Shown here: positions 60,001-64,000 of the stretch, in pieces
Layout: every line of letters starts with the position of its first letter
Position numbering within the stretch: position 1 is the stretch's first letter
NCBI RefSeq assembly: GCF_008704715.1
Contig: NZ_CP023689.1
Coordinates: forward strand, 1,054,001 to 1,118,000
Reading direction: 5' to 3'
DNA length: 64,000 nucleotides
DNA from: Streptomyces chartreusis
Lineage (GTDB): Bacteria; Actinomycetota; Actinomycetes; Streptomycetales; Streptomycetaceae
Program-made: the position numbers and the translations under genes
The notes under the pieces: generated by a model
The model's input: only the letters and a program-made list of their open reading frames with translations
What the model was told of the DNA's origin: nothing
Databases searched by the model: none

Positions 60001-62481
60001 GCCATCGGCGTGGAGCCTGGCCAGTGCGGTCACGGCGGCCGTCTCCTCGTCACGGTCCCGCCGCAGCAGCGGTACGGCGTTCTCCACCAGGGGTGTGAGG
60101 ACGGCGTCGGGGCCGATCTCCAGGAAGTGCCGCACACCCGCGTCCGCGAGCGCACCGACACCGTCGGCGAACCGCACGGTCTCCCGGGCGTGCCGCACCC
60201 AGTGGTCGGGCGAGGCGAGGTCGGCCGGGCGGATCGGCGCGCCGGTGACGGTGGAGACGACATCGACGTGCGCCTCGTGGGCCGTGAGCCCGGCGAGGGC
60301 GGCACGGAAGTCGTCGAGCATCGGATCCATGAGCGGCGAATGGAAGGCGTGGCTGACGGACAGCCGCGTGTGCCGCCGCTCCCCCAGCGCCGCCAACACC
60401 CGCTCGACGCCTTCCTCGGCGCCCGAAAGCACCACGGCACGGGGCCCGTTGACCGCAGCCAACGCCACGTCACCGCCCAGATGCGGCAGTACTTCCTCCT
60501 CGGTCGCCTCCACGGCGACCATCGCGCCGCCCTCCGGCAACGCCTCCATCAACCGCGCCCGCGCCGACACCACCACACACGCATCCGCCAGCGACAACAC
60601 ACCCGAGACATGCGCGGCCGCGATCTCACCCACCGAGTGACCGGCGACGTAGTCGGGAGTGACGCCGAGGGATTCCACGAGGCGATAGAGGGCCACCTCG
60701 ACCGCGAACAAGGCGGGCTGAGCCACACCCGTACGCTCCAACACCCCCGGGTCCGCACCCCACATCGCCTCCCGCACCCCAGGCGGCAACTGCCCCAACA
60801 CCTCGTCAAGGGCTCGCGCGAACACCGGGAACCGGCCGTACAACTCGCGCCCCATGCCCAGCCGTTGAGCACCCTGACCGGAGAACAGGAGGGCGAGCGG
60901 ACCCTCCTGGGCCTCGCCCCGGGCCACCTCGGCCGGCGCTCCCCCGGCGGCGACCAGCACCGCGCGGTGTTCGAAGGCCGAGCGGGCGGTGGCGAGTGAG
61001 TGGCCGACGTCCAGCGCCGGGTGGTGCTCCGCCCGGGTGCGGATCCGGTCGAGTTGTTCGTCCAGTGCGGCCTCGGTGCGGGCGGCGACCGGCCAGGCGA
61101 CGGCGCCGGGGGTGACGGTGGCCTGCTCCGGGTCGGTGGTGGCGGCAGGGGTGTGCTGTTCCACGATGACGTGGGCGTTGGTGCCGCTGATGCCGAAGGA
61201 TGAGACGCCGACGCGGCGCGGCCGGCCGGTGTCGGGCCAGTCGGTGGTGGAGGTGAGGAGTTCGACGGCGCCCTCGGCCCAGTCGACGTGGCCGGAGGGG
61301 CGGGCGACGTGAAGGGTGGGCGGCAGTGCGGTGTGGTGCAGGGCCATGACGGCCTTGATGAGTCCGGCGGCGCCGGCCGCGGCCTGGGTGTGGCCGATGT
61401 TGGACTTCACCGAGCCGAGCAGCAGGGGCCGTTCACGGTCCTGGCCGTACGTGGCGAGCAGGGCCTGTGCCTCGATCGGGTCACCGAGGCGGGTGCCGGT
61501 GCCGTGCGCCTCGACCGCGTCCACCTCAGCCGGCTGCAACCCCGCCGACGCCAAAGCCTGCCGGATCACCCGCTGCTGCGACGGACCGTTCGGCGCCGTA
61601 AGCCCGTTCGACGCACCGTCCTGGTTGACCGCGGAGCCCTTCACCACGGCCAGGATGCGGCGGCCGTTGCGTATCGCGTCCGACAGCTTCTCCAGTACGA
61701 CGACGCCGATGCCCTCCGACCAGGTGGTGCCGTCGGCGTCGTCGGAGAACGCCTTGCAGCGGCCGTCGGACGCGAGGCCGCCCTGCACGTCGAAGCCGGC
61801 GAAGGCTGCCGGGGTCGTCATCACGGTGACGCCGCCGGCCAGGGCGAGGGAGCACTCGCCGCTGCGCAGCGCCTGCGCCGCCAGGTGCAGCGACACCAGC
61901 GCCGACGAGCACGCCGTGTCCACGGTGACCGCCGGGCCGACGAGGCCGAGCACGTAGGCGACGCGGCCGGAGATCACGCTGGCGGCGAGGCCGGTGCCGG
62001 CGTGTCCGGACAGGTCCTCCTTCGCGGTGTGGACGAGGCGGACGTAGTCCTGGCCGTTGGTGCCGACGAAGACGCCGGTCTGGCTGCCGCGCAGGCTCTG
62101 CGGGTCGATGCCGGACCGCTCGAACGCCTCCCAGCCCGTCTCCAGCAGCAGCCGCTGCTGCGGGTCCATCGCGAGGGCCTCGCGCGGGCTGATGCCGAAG
62201 AAGCCCGCGTCGAAGCCGCCGGCGTCGTCCAGGAAGCCGCCGCGGCCCTGGAGGTCCCAGCCGCGGTCCGCGGGGAACGGGGTGATGGCGTCGGTGCCGG
62301 AGGCGACCAGCTCCCACAGTTGCTCGGGGGTCTGCACTCCGCCGGGGAAACGGCAGGCCATGCCGACCACGGCGACCGGCTCGTGGCGGCCCGACTCGGC
62401 CTCGTCGAGACGCCGCCGGGTCTCGTGCAGGTCAGCGGTGACGTACCTGAGGTACTCGACGAGTTTTGCTTCGTCCGGCAT
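47398..62481 (-). CDS. Type I PKS, three modules and terminal thioesterase
   Basis: A 5027-aa synthase: KS-AT-KR-ACP, KS-AT-KR-ACP, KS-AT-DH-KR-ACP-TE. The first two ATs have HAFH (malonyl); the third has GHSQGE and YASH (methylmalonyl). All KRs carry LDD (B-type). The N-terminus AKLVEYLRYVTADLHETRRRLDE is a class-1 docking head that could accept tails such as that of the preceding PKS (LIAFIDSEIG) or the tetraene PKS ([10 protein letters not shown]). The C-terminal thioesterase with GYSMGG (Ser4878) marks this as the last protein of the line, releasing the chain as a macrocycle (or acid). The carboxyl end of the product should be 2-methyl-2-enoyl preceded by two beta-hydroxy C2 units. It starts 48 bases after the preceding PKS stop with AAAGG upstream, so the two are probably coupled; a strong hairpin follows. 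Confidence 0.95.
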   Translation of the reverse strand: MPDEAKLVEYLRYVTADLHETRRRLDEAESGRHEPVAVVGMACRFPGGVQTPEQLWELVASGTDAITPFPADRGWDLQGRGGFLDDAGGFDAGFFGISPREALAMDPQQRLLLETGWEAFERSGIDPQSLRGSQTGVFVGTNGQDYVRLVHTAKEDLSGHAGTGLAASVISGRVAYVLGLVGPAVTVDTACSSALVSLHLAAQALRSGECSLALAGGVTVMTTPAAFAGFDVQGGLASDGRCKAFSDDADGTTWSEGIGVVVLEKLSDAIRNGRRILAVVKGSAVNQDGASNGLTAPNGPSQQRVIRQALASAGLQPAEVDAVEAHGTGTRLGDPIEAQALLATYGQDRERPLLLGSVKSNIGHTQAAAGAAGLIKAVMALHHTALPPTLHVARPSGHVDWAEGAVELLTSTTDWPDTGRPRRVGVSSFGISGTNAHVIVEQHTPAATTDPEQATVTPGAVAWPVAARTEAALDEQLDRIRTRAEHHPALDVGHSLATARSAFEHRAVLVAAGGAPAEVARGEAQEGPLALLFSGQGAQRLGMGRELYGRFPVFARALDEVLGQLPPGVREAMWGADPGVLERTGVAQPALFAVEVALYRLVESLGVTPDYVAGHSVGEIAAAHVSGVLSLADACVVVSARARLMEALPEGGAMVAVEATEEEVLPHLGGDVALAAVNGPRAVVLSGAEEGVERVLAALGERRHTRLSVSHAFHSPLMDPMLDDFRAALAGLTAHEAHVDVVSTVTGAPIRPADLASPDHWVRHARETVRFADGVGALADAGVRHFLEIGPDAVLTPLVENAVPLLRRDRDEETAAVTALARLHADGVPVDWPALYAGTGARTVDLPTYPFQHEHYWPEPADAVALAASGDGADADFWAAVEREDLAALANRLDIGTEALGGVIPALSAWRSRRRARSLADALRFRETWQPLPMAPAAGPSGTWLVVLPADGPDTDSAWLDAVTGALGPGTVSVRVGKRPARGELAEELSRLTADGTRFTGVLSLLAGTDATRWTSVPVGLVDTAVLLQAMDDAGIRTRIWAATRGAVAASPDETVRPLQAALWGLGRVAALEYPDRWGGLIDLPGQPDAAALRRFTTHLAGGGEEDEVAVRGTGVFGRRLVPAPGAQEAPVWEPSGTVLITGGTGALGGHVARWAAEHGAGHLLLLSRRGRQAPGVEELEAELTGLGARVTIAACDTANRAELSAALDAIPADVPLTAVVHAAGVLDDAVLNGLTPQRFGAVFRAKVNPALLLDELTREHDLSAFVLFSSVAGAVGNPGQGNYAAANTVLDALAQRRRAEGLPATSVAWGAWDGGGMAAALTDALRETGTTALEPGLALGVLAELAVDAAPVTVVADLQQQDTLRMLFSIRPCAALSALPTAAEARTAARRLRDDTRSAASVLRRKVYAAPEDERVPLLLELVRAHAAGVLGHAGPEAVDAERAFHDIGFDSLTSMELRNQLARSTGLALPASLLFDFTRPRTLAEHLVAELLGSEDESDGPLLAAEPADTTEDPVVVVGMACRFPGGVQTPEQLWDLVASGGDAISAFPTDRGWEIRGQGGFLHDAADFDPEFFGISPREAVAMDPQQRVLLETGWEAFERSGIDPQSLRGSRTGVFVGSNGVDYHHLIARAKDMEGRGVMLSASVISGRLAYVFGLEGPAVTVDTACSSALVSLHLAAQALRSGECSLALAGGVTVMTTSAAFMGFRHHGGLAEDGRCKAFGDDADGTGWSEGVGMVVLERLSDAVRHGHPVLATVRGSAINQDGASNGLTAPNGPSQQRVIRQALASAGLKPAEVDAVEAHGTGTRLGDPIEAQALLATYGQDRERPLLLGSVKSNIGHTQAAAGAAGLIKAVMALRHAVVPRTLHADVPSSHVDWSVGAVEIATANTDWPDTGRPRRMGVSSFGISGTNAHVLLEQAPRAEAEETVAVTPHAVPWPVTAISEAALDAQLDRIRAHAGDHAPADVGHSLAVGRSTFPHRAVLLATPDGLTEAARAVAEPGPIAVLFSGQGGQRLGMGRELYGRFPVFARALDEVLGQLPPGVREAMWGADPGVLERTGVAQPALFAVEVALYRLVESLGVVPKYVAGHSVGEITAAHVAGVLSLADACVVVSARARLMEALPEGGAMVAVEATEEEVLPHLGGEVALAAVNGPCAVVLSGAEEGVERVLAALGERRHTRLSVSHAFHSPLMDPMLDDFRAALAGLTFGEPTLRLVSNLADGDGRSAEHWVRHVRETVRFGDGLRALGDAGVRHFLEIGPDAVLIPQVGESVADVVEAVPLLRRDQDEETAAVTALARLHATGVPVDWPDFFTGTGARRVDLPTYAFQRARYWPEAAEPVPRGSGADAEFWAAVERADVAALAGRLDVAPDALDAIVPALSSWRSRSRVRTTVDSWRHRETWQPLTATAAGRREGTWLAVLPADPAAWARAVADALGPDTALLVVDGTGRDALAAQLQQFATAGSVTRVVSLLAADTSTLSGDVPAGLPATALLLQALDDAGLNAPVWSVTRGAVTTAGSGAGSVDPSQAALWGLGRVAALEYPDRWGGLIDLPGLLDDAALSRFASFLATPGDEDEVAVRGAGVLGRRFVQAPGAEEAPVWEPSGTVLITGGTGALGGHVARWAAEHGAGHLLLLSRRGRQAPGAQELEAQLGVRVTIAACDTADRAELSAALDAIPADVPLTAVVHAAGVLDDAVLDGLTPDRFTDVFRAKVNSALLLDELTREHDLSAFVLFSSVAGAVGNPGQGNYAAANTVLDALAQRRRAEGLPATSVAWGAWAGAGMAAGVQDPERSAGAALLDPVAALTALAELVPEPHPVTVVAGLRHPPFLQALFSLRPSPALAALPAGREALRTARTSRSAGEDARRALREKVHATTPGERLPLLLDLVRTQAAAVLAHPGPAAIRPDKPFQDLGFDSLTSMELRTRLARVTGLPLPAGLLFDHPRPRTLAEHLLDTLLGEPAAAPAPVPAGRAAAPDEPLAIVGMACRFPGDVRSPEDLWELVAGGRDAIGPFPTDRGWDLDVLTGAGRGHSATAEGGFLGDVADFDPEFFGISPREALAMDPQQRVLLETTWEAFERAGIDPHTLRGSRTGVFVGTNGQDYAELVSRCAENLETHLGTGLAASVISGRIAYVFGLEGPAATVDTACSSSLVSLHLAAQALRGGECELALAGGVTVMTSSSSFSGFTAMGGLSGDGRCRAFSDAADGTGWSEGVGVLVVERLSDAERHGHRILAVVRGSAVNQDGASNGLSAPNGPSQQRVIRQALGAAGLTPADIDAVEAHGTGTTLGDPIEAEALMAVFGAPERARPLLLGSVKSNIGHTQAAAGVAGVIKTVMALRHGTLPPTLHVETPSSHVDWSSGPVTLLDRATPWPDTGRPRRAGVSSFGISGTNAHVVLEQAADPLPSRTDDDTGAPASAGRALPWVLSARTPAALRGQAASLAEGIGHDPAADLADVAHALAGDRAVFEHRAVVVGTGRDALLAGLDTLAAGDAVAAGVVRGSGDGEGRTVLVFPGQGAQWAGMGARLLEESPVFAARIAECAAALAEFTDWSLLDVLRGTEDAPALERVDVVQPATWAVMVSLAAVWEAHGVVPDAVVGHSQGEIAAAVVAGALSLTDGARVVALRSRAIARRLAGRGGMIAVPLPAADVEPLIAPWDGRLSLAAVNAPDAVVVSGDAASLDEFFGRLTDDGVRVRRIAVDYASHSAHVADLHADLLTDLAPLTPRAPRIPLLSTVTGERLDTAATDAEYWYRNLRQTVRFADAVHALLDQGCTRFVECGPHPVLTGAVQSCAEAAGIDAVAVGTLRRGEDGTDRVLTSLAEAFVRGVPVDWTAAIGGRSRAVDLPTYAFQRQRYWPTAAAMTTDVSGAGLDPTGHPLLGAAVTVADSGDLVLTGTLSLSAQPWLGQHRVSGAVFFPGTGFLELAVRAGDAAGCARVDELTVAAPLVLPERGAVQVQVRVDAADEEGRRGIRFHSRPARGDTPWQLHATGALSQDPAAPAPLDTTEWPPAGATEVDVTDIYQRYSRAGLDYGPAFQGLRGVWRLDDDAYAEVVLPEPVGSTQGLGLHPALLDAVLHAGVHAGEENHERMLPFGWQDVTLHASGATVLRARITRTGPDSLTIAATDVEGDPVVTVGTLTLRAGTDRPTATPVDDPRDALLHLTWEPAPADLSAPAGARWAVVGDDAHGLGQALALAGESVVAYAETFAAAIGEDGDNGPVPHGFLVSVTGGRDADAAHDTVTRTLTLLQHWLADERLDRSRLLLVTRGAVAPDGGAVTDPAAAAVWGLVRSAQSENPGRFVLVDLDEAETSATALPAVLVAEEEQWAVRDGRPSVPRLARVTAGPPAESTGGAADGSADGTGGIAGWNPDGTVLITGGTGGLGGELARHLVTRHGIRHLLLASRGGEAAPGADALRAELTDAGASVTVAACDVSDADAVDALVAAVPAEHPLTAVVHTAGALDDGVLPSLTAERVSAVLRPKADGAWHLHRATRESDLAAFVLYSSVSGVLGSQAQAGYSAANAYLDALAGHRRAQGLPATSLSWGFWARRTGMTAQLTETDVQRMERSGTPPLGLEFGLALFDAALSRDEAHLVPLRIDRTRAGGDVPPLLRGLLGGARRTAATATRSFATLRDRLAELDAAEQHKALTDLIVETSAVLLGRREDGPLDPNREFLTLGFDSLIALELRNQLGEALGLRVPTSAVFDHRTPARLAEWLQGQLAALGNRAAAGPGTLTANTRDSAPDSVVNLFFDTVRNGKTLEAMRLLMAVAATRPQVELTAEVPELPQPVALAEGPARPRLICVSAPGATGGVHQYARLAAPFRGSRHVSALPLLGFAEGEALPADSEAAVRLIAESALLASEGEPFVLVGYSMGGTFAYRAAGVLEETWGIRPEGVIMLDTLSLEYKAGEGVDWDLFHENYLADMDKPAVKLDSARLSAMAQWFLRMTTGGAERYKTGVPSLLIRCTTSMPAVDRGDQAPPVPAHTTRMIDATHQTLVAEQSHETARLMEEWLRALESEGL
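48310..53540 (-). other. Module 3 of terminal PKS: KS-AT(methylmalonyl)-DH-KR-ACP
   Basis: KS Cys 3152, AT Ser 3606 (GHSQGE) with YASH at 3707-3710, DH His 3913 (HRVSGAVFFP) with Asp 4077 in [13 protein letters not shown] site near 4377 with ALDD, ACP Ser 4686. It should give a 2-methyl-2-enoyl thioester for the thioesterase. Confidence 0.92.
53610..57945 (-). other. Module 2 of terminal PKS: KS-AT(malonyl)-KR(B-type)-ACP
   Basis: KS Cys 1670, AT Ser 2093 with HAFH at 2188-2191, KR site near 2612 with VLDD, ACP Ser 2922. No DH is present, so the beta-hydroxyl should be kept. Long stretches are nearly identical to module 1 of the same protein. Confidence 0.9.
58010..62385 (-). other. Module 1 of terminal PKS: KS-AT(malonyl)-KR(B-type)-ACP
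   Basis: KS Cys 191 (DTACSSAL), AT Ser 616 with HAFH at 711-714, KR site near 1138 with VLDD and catalytic Tyr 1284, ACP Ser 1453. No DH is present, so a beta-hydroxyl is expected. Confidence 0.9.
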
Positions 62482-62529
62482 GGTCGATGCCCTTTCCTCG
62501 GTGGGAGACCGGTGGGGAGTTGCGACCGC

Positions 62530-64000
<1,471 letters not shown>

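Overview
The window is the left-central part of a large modular type I polyketide synthase (PKS) cluster from a high-GC actinomycete, almost certainly Streptomyces or a close relative. The evidence is very high G+C with strong third-position bias, actinomycete-type PKS modules with class-1 docking ends, a large SARP-type regulator, and two copies of a stem-loop repeat that I recall being scattered through Streptomyces chromosomes. Every convincing gene is on the minus strand, so transcription runs right to left. Both edges cut genes: a PKS on the right and a glycosyltransferase on the left.

Layout from right to left. (1) 64000-62530: the 3' end of a PKS gene (KR-ACP-docking tail). (2) 62481-47398: a 5027-aa three-module PKS ending in a thioesterase, followed at once by a perfect 16-bp hairpin. 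(3) 47226-43993: a short KS-AT-ACP protein whose KS cysteine is Ser and whose AT serine is Gly; it is probably the loading module. (4) 43896-34102: a two-module PKS (KR only), with one unusual AT and two odd inserts in its second module. (5) 34073-13455: a 6872-aa PKS with four consecutive DH-KR modules, predicted to build a tetraene. (6) 13332-11365: a fused ABC exporter, then a perfect 15-bp hairpin. (7) 11056-8357: a SARP/cyclase-like/AAA regulator. (8) 8124 to the left edge: a tight tailoring set of glycosyltransferase, methyltransferase, AHBA-synthase-like aminotransferase, glycine-oxidase-like flavoenzyme, pyranose-oxidase-like GMC flavoenzyme, UDP-glucose dehydrogenase and a second (partial) glycosyltransferase.

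How the parts fit. Nine complete extension modules are visible. The thioesterase protein is encoded upstream of the putative loading protein and separated from it by a terminator, so gene order is not assembly order. The likely order is loading protein, two-module protein, tetraene protein, then proteins outside the window and/or the right-edge PKS, and finally the thioesterase protein. The product should be a glycosylated, polyene-containing macrocycle whose carboxyl end is a 2-methyl-2-enoyl unit next to two beta-hydroxy units. The sugar genes suggest UDP-glucose is taken to UDP-glucuronate, that a ring hydroxyl is oxidised and transaminated, and that the amino sugar may be methylated and transferred. 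The glycine-oxidase-like enzyme together with a loading module that cannot charge itself raises the possibility of an amine-bearing starter and a macrolactam product. I could not match the cluster to a named compound.

No tRNA, rRNA, CRISPR array, insertion sequence or attachment site was seen. The very long open frames on the plus strand are shadows of the PKS genes.
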